Shown here: one piece after another, positions 1 to 6,974 of the stretch | Layout: the number at the start of each line of letters is the position of its first letter | Numbering within the stretch: the first letter of the stretch is position 1 | Notes under the pieces: generated by a model | What the model was told of the DNA's origin: nothing | Seen by the model: only the letters and a program-made list of their open reading frames with translations | The model's database searches: none | Assembly (NCBI GenBank): GCA_903896915.1 | Contig: CAITZN010000282.1 | Span: 1 to 9,719 of the forward strand | Direction: 5' to 3' | DNA: 9,719 nt | DNA from: an uncultured bacterium | Lineage (GTDB): Bacteria > Desulfobacterota > Desulfobulbia > Desulfobulbales > Desulfobulbaceae | Translations under genes and position numbers: made by a program

Positions 1-990
1 ATTGAAGACGTAGATCTCATTGAGAATGGACTCCAGAATGTAGAGCAGCCGAGCCTTTTCCATCTCGGCCTTCTTGCGGTCCGTAATTTCCGTCGCCATT
101 CCACAAATACCTGTTATGCTTCCGTTTTCGTTCCGCAGTGGAAATTTAATGGAGATGAAATATACGCCGCCTTCTGGATTTTCCAGGAACTCTTCTGTCT
201 CAATAGCGGTGCCCGAATGCATTACGTCGAGATCGTTCAGGCGGAATTGGCTGCCGTTGGGTCCTGGAAAGAGCATCTCATCTGTTTTTCCCAAAACGTC
301 TTGGCGATGCAAACGGGTAACTTGTTCCCATCTGTGATTTACCAGTTTATAGCGGCCTTCGTGATCTTTGACAAAAATGAGCGAGCCGCTGTTCTCGACG
401 AGATCGGCAAGAAAGGACTGGCTTTCGCGGAGCTGTGCTTCTGCCGACAGCTGGTTTTTCAGAGCCCTCAGCATCTCCTCGCGGGAAGACTCGGCCCTGT
501 AAAGACTCAGACGTAGCTCGTTTTCCAGGGTCTTGCGTTCGGCAATTTCGGCGTGCAGTTGCTCGTTGATTTGCAACAGTAAAGCCCCCTGCTGTTTGAG
601 AACGCGATTGGCCTGGATTAAGCCCAGGTGGGTTTTGACGCGCGCCAGGAGTTCCTCGGCCTGAAATGGTTTGGTGATGTAGTCGGCTGCACCCAGTTGC
701 AGGCCAGCCATCCAATCTTTGTTTTCGGCGAAAGCACTGACCAGGATGATGGGGATATCCTTGGTAGCTTCGTCTGCCTTGAGCCGTCGGCAGACTTCCA
801 GCCCATCGATGCCCGGCATGCGGATATTGAGTAGAATCAGATTCGGCGGGTTGGTGGCCACGGTGGCCAGGGCCAACTCGCTGCTGTCGGCGGACCGGAC
901 TTCGTAGCCTGCGGAGGTCAGTATATAATTGAGCAGCATCAGCGACTCCTGGGAGTCGTCAACTGCCAGGATGGTTACGTTATCGTTCAC
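1..990 (-). CDS. REC-PAS signalling protein with Asn at the phosphoacceptor site (partial, C-terminus off the left edge)
   Basis: The first 330 codons are visible; the reading frame is still open at base 1. Residues 1-120 form a CheY-like receiver domain with the acidic pair D11/D12, S85 at the Thr/Ser switch position and K107 in a KPF motif. The position that normally carries the phosphorylated Asp, in LILLNIRMPG, is N55 (codon AAT on the minus strand, bases 826-828). Residues about 125-190 are charged and helical, probably a coiled coil. Residues about 190-305 are a PAS domain ending in the usual ATEITDRKKAE linker. At residue 317 a second PAS or output domain seems to begin. The GTG start is preceded by GGAAG with a 6-base gap. 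An in-frame reading upstream lacks a better start. It follows the kinase gene on the same strand after 41 bases, so the two are probably cotranscribed. By family logic a kinase or GGDEF domain may lie beyond the edge, but that is not visible. Confidence 0.88.
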   Translation of the reverse strand, partial: MNDNVTILAVDDSQESLMLLNYILTSAGYEVRSADSSELALATVATNPPNLILLNIRMPGIDGLEVCRRLKADEATKDIPIILVSAFAENKDWMAGLQLGAADYITKPFQAEELLARVKTHLGLIQANRVLKQQGALLLQINEQLHAEIAERKTLENELRLSLYRAESSREEMLRALKNQLSAEAQLRESQSFLADLVENSGSLIFVKDHEGRYKLVNHRWEQVTRLHRQDVLGKTDEMLFPGPNGSQFRLNDLDVMHSGTAIETEEFLENPEGGVYFISIKFPLRNENGSITGICGMATEITDRKKAEMEKARLLYILESILNEIYVFN

Positions 991-1031
991 GCCAGGCTTC
1001 CATTTTTTGATCTGTCGAACTTCGGGGCAAT

Positions 1032-3404
1032 TTATTTGCCATGGGGCAGGCGAATGATAAAGGTGGTGCCTTGGCCTTCGGTGGAGATGAAATCAAGGGT
1101 GCCGCCATGTTTTTTGACGATGATGTCGTGCGATATGGCCAGGCCCTGACCAGTTCCCCTTCCTACTTCTTTGGTGGTGAAGAACGGGTCGAAAACTTTG
1201 TTGCCGATCTGTTGCGGGATGCCGCCTCCGGTATCTGTGAAGGTGATTTCAATCTGGTCGGCAATAACTTTTGAGGTGATGGTAATGCGGCCTTTTGCTC
1301 CCTCCGGATTCTTGCCCATTTTTTCGGTTATGGCATGGGCGGCGTTGACGAGGATATTCAAAAAGACCTGTCCCATTTCATTGGGAAGACAGGGGGTCAT
1401 TGGCAGCTGCGCATCGAGTTGTTTGTCGACCTCGGCGACGTATTTCCATTCATTACTGGCAACCGTTATGGTTGTGTCAAGCAACCGGTTAAGATCGGTC
1501 TGTTGCTTCTCCTTGGAGCCCGGATGGCTGAACTCCTTCATGGCCAAGACGATGGAACTGATTTTGGTGATCCCTTCCTGCGATTGAATGAGCGCTTTGG
1601 GCATTTCATCTTTGAGGTAGTCCCAGTCGACCTGCTCTTTGAGTTCTTCAACCTTGGCGAGGAGCGGATCACCGGACGTGGTCTCTTTTACCTCTGCTGC
1701 GATCAGCTCATCATAACCGGTGATCAGCGTATCGATGTCCTTGAAGGCGTCGCCGAGAAAAGCGATATTGCTGCCTAGGTATTGTGTCGGTGTATTGATT
1801 TCATGGGCAATACCTGCGGCCAGTTGACCGACAGAGGCAAGTTTCTGTTCGTTGAGGAGGCGCGCCTGCAGTTGATCCCTCTCCTTTCTTTCCTCCAGTC
1901 GCCGGGAAATATTGCGGACGATAGCCACGCAGCGACCTTTTCCATCAGGGAGAGCTACGTACTGCAACCCCACTTCAACGGGAACGATATCGCCTTGTTT
2001 TGTTTTATGGTTCGTTGTGAATTGAAGGGATTTTTTGCTGCTGTCGATTAAGGGCGCAATCAGGGCTCTGTATTCCTGTTCAGTTGTGCCAACTCTGATA
2101 TCGATAGATTTCATTTTGAGCATTTCTTCAAGTGAATAACCGGTATGGTCGAGTCCGCCCTGGTTGATATACAGAAATAAAAGTGTTTCCGGGTCAAAGA
2201 TGAAAACGCAGTCGTTTGTTTTGTCGAGTGTTGTCTTGAATTCATTGAGATTTGCAACGATCTTTTCTTTTTCCTTATGCTCTCTGGCCAAAGTCGCCAT
2301 GGTCGATGACAATCTTTTAACCAGGATCAACATATGAATAGATCCCCCGAGAATAGCCAGGAAAAGCCCCAGAGCGCTATAAACCCAGTAACGGTATTGA
2401 CGGTAGAGTTGATAGAGGGAAACAGGGGTGTCTAAATGTTTATAGGGGCCGACTTTCAACTCTTTGAGGCATTCAAGCACCGGAGAATAATCAAGGGGGA
2501 GCGTCCACCCAAATAAATGGGCGGCGAGCGCGGCCTCACTTTCCGGTGGTATCTGCAAAAAGGCGAACATTACCTGCTCCGCCAGCTTGAAATCAACATG
2601 CTGGACCTTGGCCAAGGCCCAATGCGGGTACAATTGGGTGCTGTGCACATAAGGGAAAGCCTGCTCGTCCTCCTTTTGACTGCTGATCCCAAGGGCAAAA
2701 GACTGATCACTTATCTGCGGATCAATGATAGTGAAGTCAGTAAGATTGATCCTCCCATCCTGGACCAATTGCTCAAGGGTCCCGGTGCGCACCGATCCAA
2801 CATCAACGGTCCCCTTGAGCACGGCGAGAATAACCTCGTCATGATATCTGAGAAAAGAAAGCTCCTTGAAATCCTTGAAGGGGTTGATGCCGTGCTGCTT
2901 GAGATGGCGCCAGTTTACCAGCCACCCGCCAAACGACAGGGGATCGACGGCGGCTACTCGTTTTCCTTTCAAGTCGTTTAATGTCTGGATGTCCTTGCGG
3001 TCAGCTCTGGTAAAGAGCACGCCACCAAACTGAGTTGAGAGTTCTTGGCCTTTGCGGCCCCTGAGCGTGGCTATCCGTGAGGTCCCGTAAATAAACTCAA
3101 GATTGACGTATACCGCTGGATTGGTGATGGTGAAATCGACCAGGCCATCATAAACAACCTTTTCGACTTCCTGGTAATCAAGGCAGACAATATGTACCGC
3201 ATAGCCGGGGAGCGTTCTCTCGAGATACTTTGCGGTCGGCCGCCATTCGTTAAAGCATTGGTCCTTGCTTCCCGATGCCAACACCCCGATATTAATGGAA
3301 GTGGGATCGTTGATGGAGGCCTGGGTGAAGGAGGGGGCTGCGATTGCAAGGAGCTGGAGGGTTACCCAGAAAAATCGGTGCAGCAACAAGGTGCGGATGT
3401 TCAT
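1032..3404 (-). CDS. Membrane sensor histidine kinase with PhnD-type periplasmic binding domain (TtrS/ThsS-like)
   Basis: This 790-aa protein senses a periplasmic ligand and should autophosphorylate on a cytoplasmic histidine. In order: signal or anchor segment 1-30, PhnD-like binding domain about 35-325, transmembrane helix about 340-362, PAS about 390-500, HisKA with H534 in AHEINTP, and HATPase with N-box N683/N687, G1 box DTGGGIP 724-730, F box FDPFFTTK 738-745 and G2 box GRGTGQGLA 748-756. There is no receiver domain. The motif NPAVYVNLE followed by SRIATLR in the binding domain recalls the tetrathionate and thiosulfate sensors TtrS and ThsS; this is from memory of those proteins. Cysteines at 50, 74 and 312 are candidates for sulfur chemistry. 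The ligand is not determined. I chose the ATG at 3404 because AAGGA lies 6 bases upstream and a signal peptide follows. The frame stays open to 3518, but that extension would contain the promoter. The REC-PAS gene downstream is the likely partner. Confidence 0.9.
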   Translation of the reverse strand: MNIRTLLLHRFFWVTLQLLAIAAPSFTQASINDPTSINIGVLASGSKDQCFNEWRPTAKYLERTLPGYAVHIVCLDYQEVEKVVYDGLVDFTITNPAVYVNLEFIYGTSRIATLRGRKGQELSTQFGGVLFTRADRKDIQTLNDLKGKRVAAVDPLSFGGWLVNWRHLKQHGINPFKDFKELSFLRYHDEVILAVLKGTVDVGSVRTGTLEQLVQDGRINLTDFTIIDPQISDQSFALGISSQKEDEQAFPYVHSTQLYPHWALAKVQHVDFKLAEQVMFAFLQIPPESEAALAAHLFGWTLPLDYSPVLECLKELKVGPYKHLDTPVSLYQLYRQYRYWVYSALGLFLAILGGSIHMLILVKRLSSTMATLAREHKEKEKIVANLNEFKTTLDKTNDCVFIFDPETLLFLYINQGGLDHTGYSLEEMLKMKSIDIRVGTTEQEYRALIAPLIDSSKKSLQFTTNHKTKQGDIVPVEVGLQYVALPDGKGRCVAIVRNISRRLEERKERDQLQARLLNEQKLASVGQLAAGIAHEINTPTQYLGSNIAFLGDAFKDIDTLITGYDELIAAEVKETTSGDPLLAKVEELKEQVDWDYLKDEMPKALIQSQEGITKISSIVLAMKEFSHPGSKEKQQTDLNRLLDTTITVASNEWKYVAEVDKQLDAQLPMTPCLPNEMGQVFLNILVNAAHAITEKMGKNPEGAKGRITITSKVIADQIEITFTDTGGGIPQQIGNKVFDPFFTTKEVGRGTGQGLAISHDIIVKKHGGTLDFISTEGQGTTFIIRLPHGK

Positions 3405-3457
3405 GTCTTTTCCTTGGGCAAAGCGGATGATGAGCCTGCGTTTTGGTTCGTAAGCAA

Positions 3458-3485
3458 ATAATAGCAGAGCCTTTGTAAAAGTCAA
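3458..3485 (-). promoter_or_regulatory. Sigma70-type promoter of the PhnD-domain kinase operon
   Basis: On the minus strand, TTGACT (3485-3480) is followed after 16 bases by TATTAT (3463-3458). This is close to the consensus at both boxes. Transcription would begin near 3451, giving a leader of about 47 bases before the ATG at 3404. Its position inside the longer open frame that runs to 3518 is a main reason for rejecting that longer start. Confidence 0.65.
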
Positions 3486-3542
3486 AAAAGTTATTATTTC
3501 GGCGGTTTTTGCCACCATTTCTGGACGTCGCCTGGCGAATAA

Positions 3543-3558
3543 ATATTCTTGGGAATAT
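3543..3558. promoter_or_regulatory. Inverted repeat in the divergent promoter region, possible operator
   Basis: ATATTC and GAATAT are perfect inverted arms separated by TTGG. The site lies between the two divergent promoters, roughly 90 bases upstream of one predicted start point and 65 upstream of the other. It is the size of a small dimeric regulator site, but six-base arms in AT-rich DNA can arise by chance. Confidence 0.25.
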
Positions 3559-3585
3559 AATTATGCCGGGTTACTTGATATCTGC

Positions 3586-3615
3586 TTTAATTATCCATCG
3601 GAGACATCGTATAAT
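3586..3615 (+). promoter_or_regulatory. Possible promoter of the Cache hybrid kinase gene
   Basis: A perfect TATAAT sits at 3610-3615. The best partner, TTTAAT at 3586-3591 with an 18-base gap, is poor, so an activator may be needed if this is the promoter. Transcription would start near 3622, leaving a leader of about 90 bases before the ATG at 3713. Confidence 0.35.
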
Positions 3616-3712
3616 AAAATACAAAGAGGTTATGAGTTTCTCCGGTGCGCGCTCTTCTAGGTCGAGACCCTCAGTAATTTAGTTTTTTGGCGCTCAATAT
3701 GGACTTGGCATA

Positions 3713-6265
3713 ATGGGACAAGAACGATCCTTGGCATTGCTGTGGCTGCGGCAAGCTTTCAGAAAGCAGGCCTATCGAGTCTATTTTGCGCTGCTGGCGG
3801 CCTTAACCTTGGTGCTGCTCGGTTTCTTTTTACTGTTAACCTATCAGCAAACAGAAGAAGCGCTCAAGACCCGTTCCGCAAACGAATCACACATTTTGGC
3901 TGGACAGTTGGATGCAACCCTGCGCCGGATTCGGGCCAACTCGGATCTGGTGGCGGAGAATATTCTGTTGGAGGCCTTGTCAGAGCCCCTCTCGCCTCGG
4001 CAAGTTGATCGGATTAATCGCCGCTTGGGTGCTTTGTCCCGCTCTTTCCCGGAAGTACTGGCACACCGCTTTTTTGATGCCGAGGGGCAGTTGGTCTTCA
4101 GCAGCGATACGGTGCCAGAGGCAATCAATGTCGCCGATCGGCCATATTTCCAACACAGCAAAGCGCACCCTCAAGGCGGGATCTACTTTTCCGAAACCAT
4201 CCGTTCCAAAATAACCCAGACCCCTGTTGTCGTCGCATCCCGTGCAGTTGTCGGCCGCGCCGGTGATTTTTTAGGCGTCGTCGCTATTCCCCTTGATCTC
4301 CGTTATTTCGAGCAGATTTTTGCCAATTTGGATGTCGGTACCCGCGGCATGGTCAGTGTCCGGCGGAGCGATGACAGCCGGCTGGTGGTTCGCTGGCCGG
4401 AAGTTCTGCAGGGGATCAACAAAGAGGCGCGCGATATCCCACCCTACCGGCAGGTCCAGAGCGAGATATCTGACGGGGTGGTCCGTTATATCGGCCGAAC
4501 CGATGGGGTCGATCGCATCTTTGCTTTCAATAAAATTCCTGAGTTTCCTTTTTTCGTCTTAGTCGGCTATGCGGTGGATGAGCAATTTGCGAAATGGCGC
4601 AAGACCGCCATTACCACCTCGGTCGTCACCTGCATGGGCCTTTTGCTGCTTGGCCTGTATCTGTTGCGTCTGCAAAGAAGTGAAACCAGTTTGCGCAAAA
4701 GTGAAAGGCAGTATCAGGCTATGGTGGCCAGCCAGCCTGATGCAGTATGCCGATGGCTACCGGATACAACCCTGACCTTTTTTAACGACAAATACGCAGA
4801 TCTGTTTGGTACAGCCGCTGGAGATTGCCCTGTCCTGGCTGGACAACGTTGGATTGAAGGTATCCCTGTGGAGCTGCGAGAGGTGCTGCTGGCCACCTAT
4901 GCCCGTCTTGCCGCGCAGCCAGAGCCCTACTCGTCCGAGCGTTCTGTGACCCGTCAAGATGGAACGGTCTGTCACCTGCACTGGGTTGATGTGCCACTGC
5001 TGGAAGCCAACGGAAAATGTGTCGAATTTCAATCGGTAGGTCGCGACATCACGGAGCTTAAACGAGCCGAAGATGAGCGGCAGAAACTGCAAATGCAGCT
5101 CATCCATTCACAGAAAATGGAGTCTATCGGCACCTTGGCGGGCGGCATTGCTCATGACTTCAATAATATTCTCGGTGTGATTATAGGGTATACCGAGTTG
5201 GCCCAAAATGACGCTCCTCCAGGCTCATTGCTTGCCAGAAATTTGGAAAAAGTTCAGGAGGCAAGCAACCGAGCCGCCACCATGGTGAAACAGATCCTGG
5301 CCTTTAGCCGCCAGTCTGTCATTGAACGTGTTCCCCTGGATGCCGCCAGCCTCGTCAAGGAAAGCATTTCTTTCCTTCGCCCATCACTGCCGTCAACAAT
5401 TACCATCAGGCAGCATATCGATACCGCAACCAAACCTATTTTTGCTGATCCGACTCAGGTGCACCAAATCCTGATCAACTTTTGCACTAACGCCTTTCAT
5501 GCCATGGAACTGACTGGCGGCACTCTCGAAATCTCCCTCAAGAACTGCGAAATCTGCCAGGAGGATCTTCTCCAGCACCCAGGGCTGCACCCTGGGAGTT
5601 TTGTCGAGCTTACAATCAGCGATACCGGTTGCGGGATCGAACCGCAGGTATGGGGCAGGATTTTTGATCCCTATTTTACCACCAAGGGGGTTGGCAAGGG
5701 CACCGGTATGGGGCTTGCGATAGTCCATGGCATTGTAAAAAGTTATGGCGGCTTCATCACCGGTGCAAGTGAACCCGGAGTTGGCACGGTCTTCCGGGTC
5801 TATTTTCCGGCCTTGGAACAAGAGTCGAGCCCCGGTGTTGAGTCCTCTGTCCAGACCATCCCTTTCGGCAATGAACGTATTCTCTTTATTGATGACGAGG
5901 AGATGCTGGTTGAGCTTGGCAAGATGATGCTTGCAAGCCTTGGCTACACAGTAACCGGGCTCACAGACAGCGCTGAGGCACTGGCCGCTTTCGAGCGCCA
6001 CCCCGACCAATTCGACGTGGTGATCACCGACCAGACCATGCCGGGCCTGACCGGAAGTGAGCTGGCTCTAAGAATGCTGCAGATACGGCCCGAGCTGTCG
6101 ATTATTCTCTGTACGGGCTACAGCAGTATTATCTCAAAAGAAAAGGCCATGGCCATGGGCATCAAAGGCTTTGTCCCAAAACCATTCACCCGGCAGGATA
6201 TCGCCCTCATCATCCGGAAAGTGCTTGAGGAAGGGGGGGCGTCAGGGAGCGATCTATTGTCCTGA
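3713..6265 (+). CDS. Hybrid sensor histidine kinase: Cache, PAS, HisKA, HATPase, REC
   Basis: This 850-aa inner-membrane protein has a transmembrane helix at about 24-44, an extracytoplasmic double-Cache-like sensor at about 45-295 (with the family pattern ADRPYF...SRAV at 141-179), and a second helix at about 299-319. The cytoplasmic part holds a PAS domain (about 327-448), HisKA with H481 in AHDFNN, and HATPase with N589/N593, DTGCGIE 637-643, FDPYFTTK 651-658 and GKGTGMGLA 661-669. A C-terminal receiver (721-838) keeps D727/D728, D773, T801 and K823, so both phosphorylation sites look intact. The receiver means phosphate is probably passed on through a separate Hpt protein, or the receiver tunes the kinase; neither partner is visible. 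The Cache ligand is unknown; small organic acids or amino acids are common in the family. The ATG has only a weak GGA 9 bases upstream. The gene is divergent from the TtrS-like operon, and its end overlaps the next gene by 12 bases tail to tail. Confidence 0.92.
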   Translation: MGQERSLALLWLRQAFRKQAYRVYFALLAALTLVLLGFFLLLTYQQTEEALKTRSANESHILAGQLDATLRRIRANSDLVAENILLEALSEPLSPRQVDRINRRLGALSRSFPEVLAHRFFDAEGQLVFSSDTVPEAINVADRPYFQHSKAHPQGGIYFSETIRSKITQTPVVVASRAVVGRAGDFLGVVAIPLDLRYFEQIFANLDVGTRGMVSVRRSDDSRLVVRWPEVLQGINKEARDIPPYRQVQSEISDGVVRYIGRTDGVDRIFAFNKIPEFPFFVLVGYAVDEQFAKWRKTAITTSVVTCMGLLLLGLYLLRLQRSETSLRKSERQYQAMVASQPDAVCRWLPDTTLTFFNDKYADLFGTAAGDCPVLAGQRWIEGIPVELREVLLATYARLAAQPEPYSSERSVTRQDGTVCHLHWVDVPLLEANGKCVEFQSVGRDITELKRAEDERQKLQMQLIHSQKMESIGTLAGGIAHDFNNILGVIIGYTELAQNDAPPGSLLARNLEKVQEASNRAATMVKQILAFSRQSVIERVPLDAASLVKESISFLRPSLPSTITIRQHIDTATKPIFADPTQVHQILINFCTNAFHAMELTGGTLEISLKNCEICQEDLLQHPGLHPGSFVELTISDTGCGIEPQVWGRIFDPYFTTKGVGKGTGMGLAIVHGIVKSYGGFITGASEPGVGTVFRVYFPALEQESSPGVESSVQTIPFGNERILFIDDEEMLVELGKMMLASLGYTVTGLTDSAEALAAFERHPDQFDVVITDQTMPGLTGSELALRMLQIRPELSIILCTGYSSIISKEKAMAMGIKGFVPKPFTRQDIALIIRKVLEEGGASGSDLLS

Positions 6266-6766
6266 TGCCACTAACGCCTCCGGCAGGGTGATTTTGTCGA
6301 GTAGCCATTTTTTATCCCTCTTGACCAGAGCGAGTTCCACCTGATCCACCTCTTCAATAGGCTTGGTTTGTCCCATTTTCTGGTGCCGGATCCGAACCGT
6401 GGCTTGTACTGCGGCTCGCTCCTTGGCCGGAATGGTAACCGTCATATTTTCAAAGGCAACGGCGAACAGGATGAAACGGGTGCGATGGTAGATGAGGTAT
6501 TGGATGATCAGATCAGGTTCCAGGGGCTCGCTGTAACCTCTCTCGGGAATAGTCACCAGGCAACTCGTTGCGAGCACATTTTTGACATTGCGCATTTTCA
6601 GAGCCATGACCACCGGTGGCTCCTGTTGTCCTTTTTTGCCGATTTCTCCAGCTAACCCGGCAAGCTGTCGTTTAATAACCTCTTTGTCGGAAAAATAATA
6701 AAAGGCGAAACAGCCCCCCAGGGCAACGGCCAGCATCAGGATGGGGATAAGGTATTTTTTTGTCAT
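6254..6766 (-). CDS. Membrane-anchored protein of unknown function, possibly NTF2-like fold
   Basis: I do not recognise this 170-aa protein by name. It starts with MTKK and a hydrophobic stretch (residues 5-25) that contains LGGC. This could be a lipoprotein signal with an atypical box or a simple N-terminal anchor; the rest would lie in the periplasm. After a helical segment, the domain alternates beta-type stretches and ends in a pattern like VELALVKRDKKWLLDKI. Such endings are common in NTF2-like or SnoaL-like domains, so that fold is my guess. I chose the ATG at 6766 because the frame can be extended only to a TTG at 6796; neither has a strong ribosome binding site. It converges on the Cache kinase gene with a 12-base overlap, and no terminator separates them. 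No function can be assigned from context. Confidence 0.75.
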   Translation of the reverse strand: MTKKYLIPILMLAVALGGCFAFYYFSDKEVIKRQLAGLAGEIGKKGQQEPPVVMALKMRNVKNVLATSCLVTIPERGYSEPLEPDLIIQYLIYHRTRFILFAVAFENMTVTIPAKERAAVQATVRIRHQKMGQTKPIEEVDQVELALVKRDKKWLLDKITLPEALVASGQ

Positions 6767-6823
6767 AGATTTTCTTGGAAATAGATTTTTCAGCAATATC
6801 GATGCATAGGAAGCTCGATTTAG

Positions 6824-6876
6824 CAGGGCGAGACAGCTGATTGCCCTGAACAGGTCTCGACGTTGCTGAGCAACGT
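6824..6876. repeat. Cluster of inverted repeats upstream of the 170-aa membrane protein gene
   Basis: Three short perfect pairings fall within 53 bases. They are CAGGGC (6824-6829) with GCCCTG (6843-6848), CGAGAC (6829-6834) with GTCTCG (6854-6859), and ACGTTGC (6860-6866) with GCAACGT (6870-6876) around a TGA loop. The first two share a base and cross each other, so they are alternatives. The cluster may be a structured 5' leader of the minus-strand gene that starts at 6766, or a decayed palindromic repeat. I found no clear minus-strand promoter here. The rest of 6767-6939 shows nothing else I can name. Confidence 0.4.
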
Positions 6877-6939
6877 ACCAAAATCTTTAGCAACGAAAGA
6901 GGATGGGTCGCTCCAGGGGAACACTTGATACCACAGGCC

Positions 6940-6968
6940 TTGTCAAGCTCAGCTACCGATATTATATT
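6940..6968 (+). promoter_or_regulatory. Sigma70-type promoter of a candidate small RNA
   Basis: TTGTCA (6940-6945) and TATATT (6963-6968) each match 5 of 6 consensus bases and are 17 bases apart. Initiation would fall near A6975, one base before the foot of a long hairpin. A weak inverted repeat, CTTGA at 6924-6928 and TCAAG at 6943-6947, overlaps the -35 box and might be an operator. Confidence 0.6.
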
Positions 6969-6974
6969 TTAGTT

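Noticed and set aside
3405..3518. N-terminal extension of the PhnD-domain kinase to an upstream start at 3518
   Set aside because: The extension contains the -35 and -10 boxes. The internal ATG at 3404 has a good ribosome site and begins a signal peptide.
3632..3713. Mini-ORFs at 3632-3682 (16 aa) and 3699-3713 (4 aa, TAATG overlap) before the Cache kinase
   Set aside because: The first has GAGG only two bases from its ATG, too close to work well. The second is four codons long with no site of its own. Both can be chance.
5393..6010. Minus-strand open frame of 205 codons inside the hybrid kinase gene
   Set aside because: It lies wholly opposite strongly supported HATPase and REC domains and its product looks like no protein family.
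6672..6893. Minus-strand open frame of 73 codons overlapping the start of the membrane protein gene
   Set aside because: It overlaps the better-supported frame, crosses the inverted repeat cluster and has no recognisable product.
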